Shown: positions 44,173 through 52,761 of the stretch, in pieces
How positions within the stretch are numbered: the stretch's first letter is position 1
How the letters are laid out: every line of letters starts with the position of its first letter
Assembly (NCBI GenBank): GCA_017642425.1
Contig: JAGCPB010000058.1
Span: forward strand, 1 to 59,105
Direction: 5' to 3'
Origin: Bacteroidaceae bacterium
Lineage (GTDB): Bacteria > Bacteroidota > Bacteroidia > Bacteroidales > Bacteroidaceae
Length of the DNA: 59,105 nucleotides
Position numbers and translations under genes: made by a program
The notes under the pieces: generated by a model
The model's input: the letters and a program-made list of their open reading frames with translations, nothing else
Told to the model about the DNA's origin: nothing
Databases searched by the model: none

Positions 44173-44207
44173 TTGTCCCGAAATTGTCACATAATTGTCC
44201 CACAAAA
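44173..44207 (+). promoter_or_regulatory. Array C: three 11-bp direct repeats (TTGTCMC type)
   Basis: GTCCC, GTCAC and GTCCC begin at 44175, 44186 and 44197, exactly 11 bases apart, as TTGTCCC-GAAA-TTGTCAC-ATAA-TTGTCCC. The 7+4 base layout is that of a PhoB-type box with three units. The last unit begins 49 bases before the proposed -7 element, about one helical turn further than in arrays A and B. Confidence 0.8.
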
Positions 44208-44245
44208 AGTTATACATTATTTGTTGTCAATAATCAACTAAATAC

Positions 44246-44253
44246 TATCTTTA
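44246..44253 (+). promoter_or_regulatory. Proposed -7 element for the gene at 44327
   Basis: TATCTTTA is one base from TAnnTTTG and predicts a leader of about 70 bases. A second candidate, CACTTTTG at 44285-44292, is also one mismatch away. Confidence 0.4.
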
Positions 44254-44326
44254 TCGGCCAGTATTAAAGTGGGGATTGAATTTACACTTTTGGTTGAGTA
44301 AGTTTATCTTTTAAAATGTAAGGCTT

Positions 44327-46444
44327 ATGAAACAAATTCTATTGACTCTGAAAGTTGCAATGACCACAGCATTGCTTGCATTGCCCTTGTCGGCAATTGG
44401 AAACACCGTTAAGGTTTTTGATATAAATATAGAGAATGTATATAATATGTACATTGATGCATCTGCTTCTATCAATGGCGAATTGACATTCTGTTTCCAG
44501 ACATCAGATAAACTAATCAAGACAAATCTGCAAGGAGAAGTTATTGAACAAACAAACAACCCATACCGCTATTTTACGGTTCTTAATGGGGATACGCTTA
44601 TACTGAAAGGTCATGCGGTCATAGACATAAACGGTGACACCATTGTTGACTATTATGGCATAAGGGGTTCATATCAGTTCATTGCAGCATCTTCATCGGG
44701 CATATTTGTTTTTCAGAATGTGAACGTGAATGGAGCAACCAGTTCTGTCCAGAATTTTTTGAGTCGTAATAGTGTTTTTGTTGCCTCTAATCTAAAGGGA
44801 TTATGCTGCAGTGGAAGTGTAGTATATGGTATTCAGCCGCAATCTGTGGAAACATACCCAAGTTTGTTGACTTGGAGGAATGCAGATGATTTGAACTCCA
44901 GTTGTTATCAGAAGCCTCTTCAAATAAAAGACCCAAGGGGAATAGCTGAATCTGGAAACTATCTTTATATTTATTCCAATGCAGACAAAGCTCTGTATAA
45001 GATGGAAGCACCTTTACCACAGCAACAGACAGTTACTGAGAATAGTACCGATTCTCTTAAGATTGGTACGGATACCATATATTACTATGAGCCTAACGGT
45101 AACTTCTCAAATCTTATAGGTGCCGGAATATCACCGGATAACATTGATACAGTTGTCCTTTACTCATTGACTACAGATTTATATATACAAAAGACTGATG
45201 ACGCCAGTAAAAGGGACATAGAAACGCTTGTGAAACAATATTTGCCCGATGCCCGCTTTAAATGGGATTCCGGACAATATGACTATCGTTGCTCTGTAAC
45301 CACAAACAGTCTGGGACTGGATGAGGCAGTCAAGGCTCTGCTTTCCGATGATGCGATTGTGAGCGTAAGCAAAAGATATATCAGAAAAGACGTGAAAGAC
45401 CTTATAGACCTGTATCCGTTTGCAGATGAGGTTAAAGTATCTACATTCTCGGACCAACTACAGGTTATCTATCTTGATGAAAGTACATGGGACGAAGCAA
45501 ACAATCTTATTGAATCTATGGGGCTGAGTTTTGTGTTTGTTGACGATAGCCGCACAGATGTTTACAAAAGCGCAATGCTGAAAGCTCCAAAATCAATGAA
45601 TGTAGTATCTGCTGCCAACCAGTTATATGAATCCGGTTATTTCCTTTGTGCAAGACCAACTGCATTGCACGGAACAAAGAAATATCAGGTTCAAACTATA
45701 GACCACTCCGGCATACCATTCTATTATGGTGAGCAAGACGGGTCTAAGCAATATCTGTATATGGCTCCCGGCAGATTTGCCGTAAGAAAAAGCAGTGGAA
45801 CAGATAGAGCACAAATGGCATCCATTATAAAATCATTTTGTGGAAACTATAGCCGCATAACATGGCTGGACGAGGATTACTGCATGGTCTATACTTATCC
45901 CGATGTGGCAGAGACAGCAATGGAGGCTTTGAAAACGCTTGATAATGTAAAATGGGTAAGCAAACAGTATCTGGATAATATGTTTTATGTCCATTGCCTT
46001 AAGTATGCTGAAAAAATGACATACTGGGGTCTGGATGGAAGGTTGACACTAGTTTTCAAGGACAATGTTACCGATGCAGTCAGGAACAGAATCATTAATG
46101 AAAACAATCTGAGTCTGGTTTCTACTAAGACCGAAAATGATATTGTCAAGTTGGTATATGAACTGCCCAAGACAAAAGATGTTGTATCTGTATGTAACAG
46201 CATATATGAGACTGGCTATGTGAAGTATGCTGTGCCTAATATAATCAAGGAGAGAGAAGCTGGATTGCATTATGGAGGGTCTACTGATACAAGAGTCAGG
46301 GACATTAATCCTGGCGTCAATACAATAAGCATACAATACTATGACCTGCTTGGCCGCCGTCTGGAAACTCCTTCCGGTCTGACCATAGTAGTAACCCGTT
46401 ACAAAGACGGAACCATCCGCACAGAAAAGAAGCTCTTAAGATAA
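44327..46444 (+). CDS. Exported protein with two subtilase-prodomain-like units, no protease, and a T9SS-like tail
   Basis: A 705-residue protein with signal peptide (1-25). Residues 27-232 are paralogous to the protein at 34322-35239. Two units follow (about 249-445 and 464-640), each opening with an I-Y-Y-Y or F-Y-Y-G motif and closing with N-Q-L-Y-E-S-G-Y or N-S-I-Y-E-T-G-Y plus A-x-P. This is the pattern of the N-terminal prodomain of Bacteroidetes S8 subtilases (N-L-F-Y-E-T-G-L-F...A-E-P). No D-H-S catalytic domain exists; the protein passes straight to a sorting tail (660-705, Y-Y-D-L-L-G-R-R). Prodomains of this kind chaperone and inhibit proteases, so an inhibitor role is possible. 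Confidence 0.7.
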   Translation: MKQILLTLKVAMTTALLALPLSAIGNTVKVFDINIENVYNMYIDASASINGELTFCFQTSDKLIKTNLQGEVIEQTNNPYRYFTVLNGDTLILKGHAVIDINGDTIVDYYGIRGSYQFIAASSSGIFVFQNVNVNGATSSVQNFLSRNSVFVASNLKGLCCSGSVVYGIQPQSVETYPSLLTWRNADDLNSSCYQKPLQIKDPRGIAESGNYLYIYSNADKALYKMEAPLPQQQTVTENSTDSLKIGTDTIYYYEPNGNFSNLIGAGISPDNIDTVVLYSLTTDLYIQKTDDASKRDIETLVKQYLPDARFKWDSGQYDYRCSVTTNSLGLDEAVKALLSDDAIVSVSKRYIRKDVKDLIDLYPFADEVKVSTFSDQLQVIYLDESTWDEANNLIESMGLSFVFVDDSRTDVYKSAMLKAPKSMNVVSAANQLYESGYFLCARPTALHGTKKYQVQTIDHSGIPFYYGEQDGSKQYLYMAPGRFAVRKSSGTDRAQMASIIKSFCGNYSRITWLDEDYCMVYTYPDVAETAMEALKTLDNVKWVSKQYLDNMFYVHCLKYAEKMTYWGLDGRLTLVFKDNVTDAVRNRIINENNLSLVSTKTENDIVKLVYELPKTKDVVSVCNSIYETGYVKYAVPNIIKEREAGLHYGGSTDTRVRDINPGVNTISIQYYDLLGRRLETPSGLTIVVTRYKDGTIRTEKKLLR
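46337..46435 (+). repeat. Sorting-tail cassette, copy 2
   Basis: About 91 percent identical to the reverse complement of 34340-34438. The two copies lie 12 kb apart in inverted orientation. Confidence 0.85.
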
Positions 46445-46471
46445 AATGGTCACTCTTGCAGAAAAAACAAG

Positions 46472-46479
46472 TACTTTTG
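46472..46479 (+). promoter_or_regulatory. -7 element for the lipoprotein at 46501
   Basis: TACTTTTG matches TAnnTTTG and predicts a leader of about 17 bases before the ATG at 46501. It lies inside an apparent upstream extension of the frame, which decides the start. Confidence 0.6.
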
Positions 46480-46500
46480 CATCGGCAAAAAACAATTGAG

Positions 46501-47370
46501 ATGAAAAAAGTACTTGTATTCCTGACAATAGGCGTATTCATTATCTCTTGTGGAGAAAATATTGAGCAGAAAGCCGGACACCATCTGGACAACGCCAAGG
46601 AGGCGTTCAGCATAGGCAACTACAATGTGGCCAAGCAGGAGATTGACAGCATAAGGATACTCTACCCCAAGGCTTTTGAGACACGCAGGCAGGGCATAAA
46701 ACTGATGCAGTTGATTGAGGAGGCTGAGCAGTTACGCATAATTGAATATGAGGACAGCATGATAGCCGGAGCCCAGGCTGCCTTTGACAAGATCAAGGCG
46801 GATTATGCGTTTGAGAAAGACGAGCGTTATCAGGATGTAGGTCTCTACACCATAAAGAGCCAGGCGCCGCAACGCAATACTGACCGCACCTACATACGTG
46901 CACAGGTGGATGAACTGGGGCGAATGACTCTGGTTTCCAGCTACCGCGGCAGCTCTTACATACACCATGACTGGCTCAAGCTGAGCGTGGGTGAATTTTA
47001 TGTGGATACCCCGGAATCAAAAGACCGTCATGAGTTCACTGACCTGGGAATCTGTTATGAACGGCTCAGTTTCATCAATGGCAATGACGGCGGAGCGGCA
47101 GCATTTATAAGTGCAAACAAGGATGCTGACATTACCTACACTCTTTACCGCAAGACCGGTCCTGAAAGCAGCCGTGCGGTATATAAGAATCTTAAGATGA
47201 CCAAGGATGACCGCTACGCCATAGCCCAGCTCTACGACCTGTCACAGGTGTTGCTGTCACTGAACGAGCACAAAAGCCTGCGTGACGAGGCTGACCGTCA
47301 CCTAAAGTTCATACGTTCCAAAATGAAAGAGGAGGTTTCAGCTGAAGAGGCAGTTCAGGAAGATAAGTGA
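46501..47370 (+). CDS. Lipoprotein of unknown function with helical N-terminal part
   Basis: A 289-residue lipoprotein (VFIISCGENI, Cys 18). Residues 25-110 are helical and TPR-like (H-H-L-D-N-A-K-E-A-F-S-I-G-N-Y-N-V-A-K-Q-E-I), followed by a beta-rich domain with Q-V-D-E-L-G-R-M-T-L-V-S-S-Y-R-G. The C-terminus is charged and helical. I recognise it as a conserved hypothetical of Bacteroidales but know no function. The frame extends upstream to 46456 without a promoter, so the MKKVLVF start is used. Its last 33 bases overlap the end of the converging transporter gene. Confidence 0.7.
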   Translation: MKKVLVFLTIGVFIISCGENIEQKAGHHLDNAKEAFSIGNYNVAKQEIDSIRILYPKAFETRRQGIKLMQLIEEAEQLRIIEYEDSMIAGAQAAFDKIKADYAFEKDERYQDVGLYTIKSQAPQRNTDRTYIRAQVDELGRMTLVSSYRGSSYIHHDWLKLSVGEFYVDTPESKDRHEFTDLGICYERLSFINGNDGGAAAFISANKDADITYTLYRKTGPESSRAVYKNLKMTKDDRYAIAQLYDLSQVLLSLNEHKSLRDEADRHLKFIRSKMKEEVSAEEAVQEDK

Positions 47371-48702
47371 TATTCCGACCGGAGCAACCAGCTTGACCAG
47401 ATAGTAGATGGTAAGCGCAAGCCAGCGCGGTATCCTTACTTTACCGCCGTTGGTCAGTTCATCCAGATAGTTGGCACGCTTTAGCCTCCATCCGGCAAAG
47501 ACCGCAAGCAGCATACCGCCAACCGGAAGCATTATGTTGGAGGTTATGTAGTCAAAGAAATCAAACACGCTCAAACTGAACAGCTTGAAATCAGAAAGTG
47601 GACCGAATGAGAGCGAGCAGAACACTCCCACCACACCGCAAACAGCAAAGCAAAGAAGCACAGCCTTCTTGCGGGAACGGTGCATCTCCTCTATTATGAA
47701 CGCCACCACCACTTCCATAAGTGATATGGCCGATGTTACGGCAGCCAGCAACAATGCCAGGAAAAACAATATGGCTGCCGCACTGCCCAGAGGCATCTGA
47801 CTGAACACGCCCGGCAGAGTGATGAATACCAAACCGGGACCGGCGCTGACATCGGGTTCTAAGCCATTCATATAGGCTATTGCGTAAACTGCAGGTATGA
47901 TGGCAAGTCCGGCTATGATGGCAAACAACGTATCAAAGAATGATATCCAGGCTGATGATGCCAGGATATTCTCCTCCTTCTTTACATATGATGCATACGT
48001 CAGAATGCAACCGCATCCTATGCTGAGCGAGAAGAAGGCCTGTCCCATAGCCGACACAACCGTACCTGCCGTAACCTTGCTGAAATCAGGTACGAACATA
48101 TACTTGACGCCCTCCATAGCACCCGGAAGGGTGAGCGAACGTATAACCACCATCACTATGATTACAAACAGCATGGTTATCATGACCTTTGACATACGCT
48201 CAATACCTTTGCGTACCCCAAAGACTATTATGGCTCCTGTCAGACCCAGGAATATGAGAGTATAGAGCAGAGGTTTCCATGGGTTGCTTATGAATGTCCC
48301 GAAACTGAGTGCATAATCACCCTGTGAATCAGAGAAAGCCAGGATGCATGAATCGGCCAGATACTTGACTGACCAGCCTCCCACAACGCAGTAGAATGAC
48401 AATATGCAGGCCGATGCCAGCACCGCCAGGAATCCTATCCAACGCCATTTTGAGCCGGGCGCAAGGCGGTCAAAACTACTGAACGGATTGGAACCGCCGC
48501 GCCTTCCTATAAGATATTCCGAAACCATTACCGGCAGGCAGAGTACCACCAGCATGATTATGTAGATGAGTATGAATGCAGCCCCGCCGTTCTTGCCCAT
48601 CATATATGGGAAACGCCATATGTTTCCCAGGCCGATTGCCGATCCAGCCATTGCCAGTAGCATACCTGTGCGGCTGCCGAATGTCTCGCGGGGCTTATTC
48701 AT
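47338..48702 (-). CDS. Neurotransmitter:sodium symporter (NSS/SNF) family transporter
   Basis: A 454-residue membrane protein with 11 or so predicted helices. The first helix carries the sodium and substrate site (G-S-A-I-G-L-G-N-I-W-R-F-P-Y), characteristic of LeuT-fold NSS transporters that import amino acids with sodium. The substrate is not known. It is the last gene of the leftward tsaB-to-transporter operon, one base behind rseP. Confidence 0.92.
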   Translation of the reverse strand: MNKPRETFGSRTGMLLAMAGSAIGLGNIWRFPYMMGKNGGAAFILIYIIMLVVLCLPVMVSEYLIGRRGGSNPFSSFDRLAPGSKWRWIGFLAVLASACILSFYCVVGGWSVKYLADSCILAFSDSQGDYALSFGTFISNPWKPLLYTLIFLGLTGAIIVFGVRKGIERMSKVMITMLFVIIVMVVIRSLTLPGAMEGVKYMFVPDFSKVTAGTVVSAMGQAFFSLSIGCGCILTYASYVKKEENILASSAWISFFDTLFAIIAGLAIIPAVYAIAYMNGLEPDVSAGPGLVFITLPGVFSQMPLGSAAAILFFLALLLAAVTSAISLMEVVVAFIIEEMHRSRKKAVLLCFAVCGVVGVFCSLSFGPLSDFKLFSLSVFDFFDYITSNIMLPVGGMLLAVFAGWRLKRANYLDELTNGGKVRIPRWLALTIYYLVKLVAPVGISLIFLNCLFS

Positions 48703-48703
48703 A

Positions 48704-50188
48704 TCAGAACAGTCTTATTATGTCGTTAAGGTTGGCAAAGATAAGCAAGCCGAACAGGATTATCATACCAATGGTGTTGGCCACCTCAAGGAACTTGTCA
48801 CCCGGTTTCTTACCTGTGATTACCTCTACCAGCAGGAACAGCACATAACCGCCGTCAAGGGCAGGAATGGGCAGTATGTTCATGAAAGCCAGTATGATTG
48901 ACAGGAACGCCGTCATAAGCCAGAAGGCATGCCAGTTCCACTTCTCAGGGAATATACTGCCTATGGTTCCGAATCCGCCCAGGCTCTTGGCACCCTCTTT
49001 GGTGAACACGTAGCGGAAATCGCCCACATATCCCTTCAAGGTATTCCAACCATACTTGATGCCAGCCGGAATCGAACTGAAGAACCCGTATTCCAGTATG
49101 ACCGGTTCATACTCATCAGTGAAATGTACAATTCCTATACGGAAATTGTCATCGGCCGTTACGGAAAGAGTGTCACGGCCGGTTCCCGGACGGCCTATAA
49201 CAATACTCAGGTTGCGGTCCACATAACTCTCTTCTGCACGGCTGCGCATATCGGACAGGATGGTCTGGAACTGTGTCCATGTGGAGGAGTTCTGACCATT
49301 CACCGTAAGTATGGTATCGCCCACCATGAGACCGGCCTTATATGCGCCGGCACCGGTCAGGATACTGTCAACCGTCATGGGGCTGAGTATGGAAACAAAC
49401 GGAACGGTGCGGGTAAAGTCAAACAGGGACAGCTCATCGGGCATATCAAGCGTGACCTGCTTACCATCACGTTTTACAGTAACCTGCTTGGCCTTGGCTA
49501 TGGCACGGTACAGATCACCGTCAAAAGCTACAGTAGGCTTGCCATCGGTGGCAACAATAACATCACCGTCACGGAAACCGAGCGACTCTGCATGTTCATT
49601 GAATTCCATTCCGTATTTTAGTCCCTGTGCAGGAGTGTAGCTGTCGCCCCACTTGCAGAGAACCATTGAATAGACAAAAAATGCAAGTATAAGGTTGAAC
49701 AGCACGCCGCCCACCATGATAAGCAGACGCTGCCAGGAGGGTTTGGTGCGGAACTCCCATGGCATGGGTTCCTGTTTCATGGCCGCAATGTCCATGGACT
49801 CGTCAATCATTCCGGCAATCTTGCAGTAACCGCCAAAAGGCACCCAGCCCACTCCGAACTCCGTATTCTCAGGTGAACGGCGCCAGTCATCCTCGGGAAG
49901 AGACTCAAGGTCTATGGGTTTGTATGTGACTTCCTCCTTACCTTCAAAATTAAAGTGCTTCTGCTCTTCATAGCTTTCAGGAACATTGGGGCTGAAGAAC
50001 TTTACCCTTAGTTTTCCGTTCACCCTCTTGATGCGGAACAGCGAGAACCGTGGGTTAAAGAATGCATAGAACTTCTCCACCCTCACCCCGAACAGGCGCG
50101 AGAACAGGAAATGACCGAATTCATGGAATACTACAAGAATGGTAAGCGAAAGGACAAGTTGGATGGTTTTGATCCAGAATGTTGACAT
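48704..50188 (-). CDS. rseP: RIP metalloprotease RseP (site-2 protease)
   Basis: A 494-residue inner-membrane zinc protease that cleaves anti-sigma factors or signal peptides within the membrane. The zinc motif H22-E-F-G-H26 lies in the first helix, a PDZ region occupies roughly 200-330 and the second site motif P-I-P-A-L-D-G-G-Y lies near the end, between the last helices. A Bacteroidetes-type insert follows the first helix (about 40-120). The client anti-sigma factors are not in the window. It lies in the usual neighbourhood behind dxr. Confidence 0.93.
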   Translation of the reverse strand: MSTFWIKTIQLVLSLTILVVFHEFGHFLFSRLFGVRVEKFYAFFNPRFSLFRIKRVNGKLRVKFFSPNVPESYEEQKHFNFEGKEEVTYKPIDLESLPEDDWRRSPENTEFGVGWVPFGGYCKIAGMIDESMDIAAMKQEPMPWEFRTKPSWQRLLIMVGGVLFNLILAFFVYSMVLCKWGDSYTPAQGLKYGMEFNEHAESLGFRDGDVIVATDGKPTVAFDGDLYRAIAKAKQVTVKRDGKQVTLDMPDELSLFDFTRTVPFVSILSPMTVDSILTGAGAYKAGLMVGDTILTVNGQNSSTWTQFQTILSDMRSRAEESYVDRNLSIVIGRPGTGRDTLSVTADDNFRIGIVHFTDEYEPVILEYGFFSSIPAGIKYGWNTLKGYVGDFRYVFTKEGAKSLGGFGTIGSIFPEKWNWHAFWLMTAFLSIILAFMNILPIPALDGGYVLFLLVEVITGKKPGDKFLEVANTIGMIILFGLLIFANLNDIIRLF

Positions 50189-50206
50189 ATCTAAATGGTG
50201 TTTTAA

Positions 50207-51355
50207 TCAGTTTATCAGTGAAGATGCCACCCTGCGGGCCTCGGCATCAGTTTCTATATACTCATCAAGTGTAGATTTACTGCGGAACTGCACACGCTCC
50301 ATAGTCTCTGCAATCACGTCACTCATCTCAAGGAATCCTATACGGTCATGCAGGAACGCAGCCACACAGACCTCATTGGCGGCATTCAGTATGCAGGGCA
50401 TATTGCCGCCGCGCTCAATGGCCCGATAAGCCAGAGCCAGGTTGCGGAAACGGTCTGTATCAGGCTCCTCAAACGTGAGTGTACCTAACTTTGTAAAATC
50501 CACTCTGGGGAAATCGGCATTAAGACGGCGCGGATAAGAGAATGCGTACTGTATGGGCAGGCGCATATCGGGTGCTCCAAGCTGTGCCTTTACCGCACCG
50601 TCAGCAAACTGCACCATTGAGTGTATGACAGACTGCGGATGTACCACCACCTGTATCTTGCTGTACGGTACCCCAAAAAGCCACTTGGCCTCTATAACCT
50701 CAAATCCCTTGTTCATCATGGATGCGGAGTCTATGGTTATCTTGGCACCCATATCCCAGTTGGGATGTTTAAGGGCCTGTGCCTTGGTTACGGTCTTGAG
50801 CTGATCTTTACCCAATATGCGGAACGGGCCTCCGCTTGCGGTAAGAAGTATCTTCTCAACCGGATTCATGGTCTCACCACTCAGGCACTGGAATATGGCC
50901 GAGTGTTCCGAATCCACCGGCAGAATGGGCGTTTTGTACTCAAGCGCAAGTGATGTGATAAGCTCACCGGCCACCACCATAGTCTCCTTGTTGGCCAAGG
51001 CTATCATCTTGCCTGCCTTGATAGCCTCAATAGTGGGGCAAAGCCCGGCAAAGCCAACCATTGATGCCAATACTATGTCAATGGGATCGGCAGTGACTAT
51101 CTGGTTGATTGCATCAGCTCCGGCATATACTTTGACGGGCTGGCCGGCCAACGCCTCCTTAAGTTTGGCATAATGCTGCTCATTGGCTATGACCACCGCC
51201 TCGGGCTTGAACTTGAGCGCCTGCTCTATAAGCAGGTCCACGCTGTTGTTGGCAGTAAGCGCATAGACCTCATATTCATCGGGATGGGATGCAATTACGT
51301 CAAGCGCCTGCCTCCCTATTGAGCCTGTTGAACCTAATATCGCTATCTGTTTCAC
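50207..51355 (-). CDS. dxr: 1-Deoxy-D-xylulose-5-phosphate reductoisomerase
   Basis: The 382-residue enzyme makes methylerythritol phosphate in the non-mevalonate isoprenoid pathway. The NADPH-binding motif G-S-T-G-S-I-G-R is at 8-15, A-N-K-E-T near 123, the metal and substrate region L-P-V-D-S-E-H-S-A near 144 and the S-A-S-G-G-type motif appears as T-A-S-G-G-P-F-R. H-P-N-W-x-M-G-x-K-I-T-I-D-S-A is intact. It overlaps the M23 peptidase gene by 4 bases. Confidence 0.96.
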   Translation of the reverse strand: MKQIAILGSTGSIGRQALDVIASHPDEYEVYALTANNSVDLLIEQALKFKPEAVVIANEQHYAKLKEALAGQPVKVYAGADAINQIVTADPIDIVLASMVGFAGLCPTIEAIKAGKMIALANKETMVVAGELITSLALEYKTPILPVDSEHSAIFQCLSGETMNPVEKILLTASGGPFRILGKDQLKTVTKAQALKHPNWDMGAKITIDSASMMNKGFEVIEAKWLFGVPYSKIQVVVHPQSVIHSMVQFADGAVKAQLGAPDMRLPIQYAFSYPRRLNADFPRVDFTKLGTLTFEEPDTDRFRNLALAYRAIERGGNMPCILNAANEVCVAAFLHDRIGFLEMSDVIAETMERVQFRSKSTLDEYIETDAEARRVASSLIN

Positions 51356-52236
51356 TGGAAAAGTATATATTTTTCTGGATCAAGGGGCTGGCCCTGATAC
51401 CACAGTTCAAAATGAAGATGCGATCCCTGAAGCGCACGGTCCGTGCCACGGCCCACAAGCGCCACCACATCACCCTGCTTAACGCGGTCACCTGTTTTCT
51501 TAAGCAGTGACTCGCAATGCTTATAGACCGAAATCAGTTCACCCGGATGCACTATGCAGATGGTGTAACCCATATCCGATGTGTATGTAGCCATAAGCAC
51601 CGTTCCGTCCAGGACAGACACCACGCTCTGGTTCGGGCTGGCTGCTATATCCACGCCAAGATGCTGTTCAAGCGCATCATAACTCTGCGATACCAGACCG
51701 GCTGTAGGGCGGAATATGCTGATGCTGCGCACATCATTCACAGGCTGTGACAGCGATGTGATATTGTAACGCTCGGCCTCCTCATACTGCCGCATGAATG
51801 TCTCCTCGCGCTCGGTACGTTCCATAAGCAGTTCACTGCGCACTCGTGCCAGTGAATCAACAGAATAGACGGTGTCTATCTTGACCGTGCCTGCAATTAT
51901 ATCCTGCAGGTTAGTGATGTACTTGTTCTGCAGTTCAAACACCTGCTCCAGGGAGTCTATGCGCAGGGCCTCGTTCACAATAGCCTGGCGTATGCGGTAA
52001 TCCTCTATGGTAAGGGCTTTCTGTTTTGGAAGACGGCGGAAAACCTCTATACCTCCCCAAGCGCCAAGTCCAGCCACAACGATTAAAAAAAGCATCAGGA
52101 TAAAATGTGAAATCTTCATCCTGAAAACGCGGCGCTGCTCGTCCTCATTGACCACGGTCAAGCGGTACAGATAGACGAACCTGCGGAACAGGCTCTTACG
52201 GCCCACTGCCTTGCGTTTCTGTCGGATGCTCTTCAT
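51352..52236 (-). CDS. Membrane-anchored M23-family metallopeptidase
   Basis: A 294-residue protein with a cytoplasmic basic N-terminus, one membrane helix (about 44-64), a coiled-coil region and a LytM/M23 domain. Zinc ligands are visible in H-L-G-V-D and in H-L-H-F-E-L-W. It probably cuts peptidoglycan cross-bridges or activates other hydrolases in the periplasm. The frame is open to 52311, but that would run into the rimM coding end; the MKSIRQ start at 52236 leaves a 2-base gap to rimM and is preferred. Confidence 0.88.
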   Translation of the reverse strand: MKSIRQKRKAVGRKSLFRRFVYLYRLTVVNEDEQRRVFRMKISHFILMLFLIVVAGLGAWGGIEVFRRLPKQKALTIEDYRIRQAIVNEALRIDSLEQVFELQNKYITNLQDIIAGTVKIDTVYSVDSLARVRSELLMERTEREETFMRQYEEAERYNITSLSQPVNDVRSISIFRPTAGLVSQSYDALEQHLGVDIAASPNQSVVSVLDGTVLMATYTSDMGYTICIVHPGELISVYKHCESLLKKTGDRVKQGDVVALVGRGTDRALQGSHLHFELWYQGQPLDPEKYILFQ

Positions 52237-52238
52237 AA

Positions 52239-52757
52239 CTACAGTTCGGCTAACCCTTCCGGGAGTTTGTACTTGAGGGTGCGGTTCTTTCGGTCCACAC
52301 CGGTAATCCATTCCCCATTGGCCGGTATGATACGCTCGCGCTCACCGTCCTTGACCAGGAACAGTATGTTTGGCGTACTGTCATCAACGGCATGTATGGT
52401 GCCAAGCGGTCCGGCTGCGGCATCCACCACTTTCCAGTCCAGGAAACAGCCCCACTCCAACTCATCATCGGCGCTTTCCGCAACAAACCTTAGCGGCATA
52501 TACACTGTAACCCCCATAAAACGGCCGGTGGATTCTACCGTATCATAACCTTCAAACTTGACAAGTATGGTGGTATTGCTCTTTTCCCTTATGGATTCAA
52601 CAAAGAACGGTACCAGAATGCCGTCCATGGAGCAGACCAGGCAATCCAGGTCATCGGTCCAATTGAGTGAAGCGGGCACAGTGACAGCCATCTCGCCGCC
52701 CACTCCGTGCGGTTTGACTATGGTGCCTATCCTCTGTACTTCACTCTCCTGTATCAT
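52239..52757 (-). CDS. rimM: 16S rRNA maturation protein RimM
   Basis: A 172-residue ribosome assembly factor acting on the 30S head with protein S19. The N-terminal domain begins R-I-G-T-I-V-K-P-H-G-V-G-G-E, a close match to the family, and the C-terminal PRC-barrel contains the P-N-I-L-F-L-V and I-P-A-N-G-E-W-I segments. It lies in the operon between murA and the M23 gene. Confidence 0.94.
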   Translation of the reverse strand: MIQESEVQRIGTIVKPHGVGGEMAVTVPASLNWTDDLDCLVCSMDGILVPFFVESIREKSNTTILVKFEGYDTVESTGRFMGVTVYMPLRFVAESADDELEWGCFLDWKVVDAAAGPLGTIHAVDDSTPNILFLVKDGERERIIPANGEWITGVDRKNRTLKYKLPEGLAEL

Positions 52758-52761
52758 ATTC

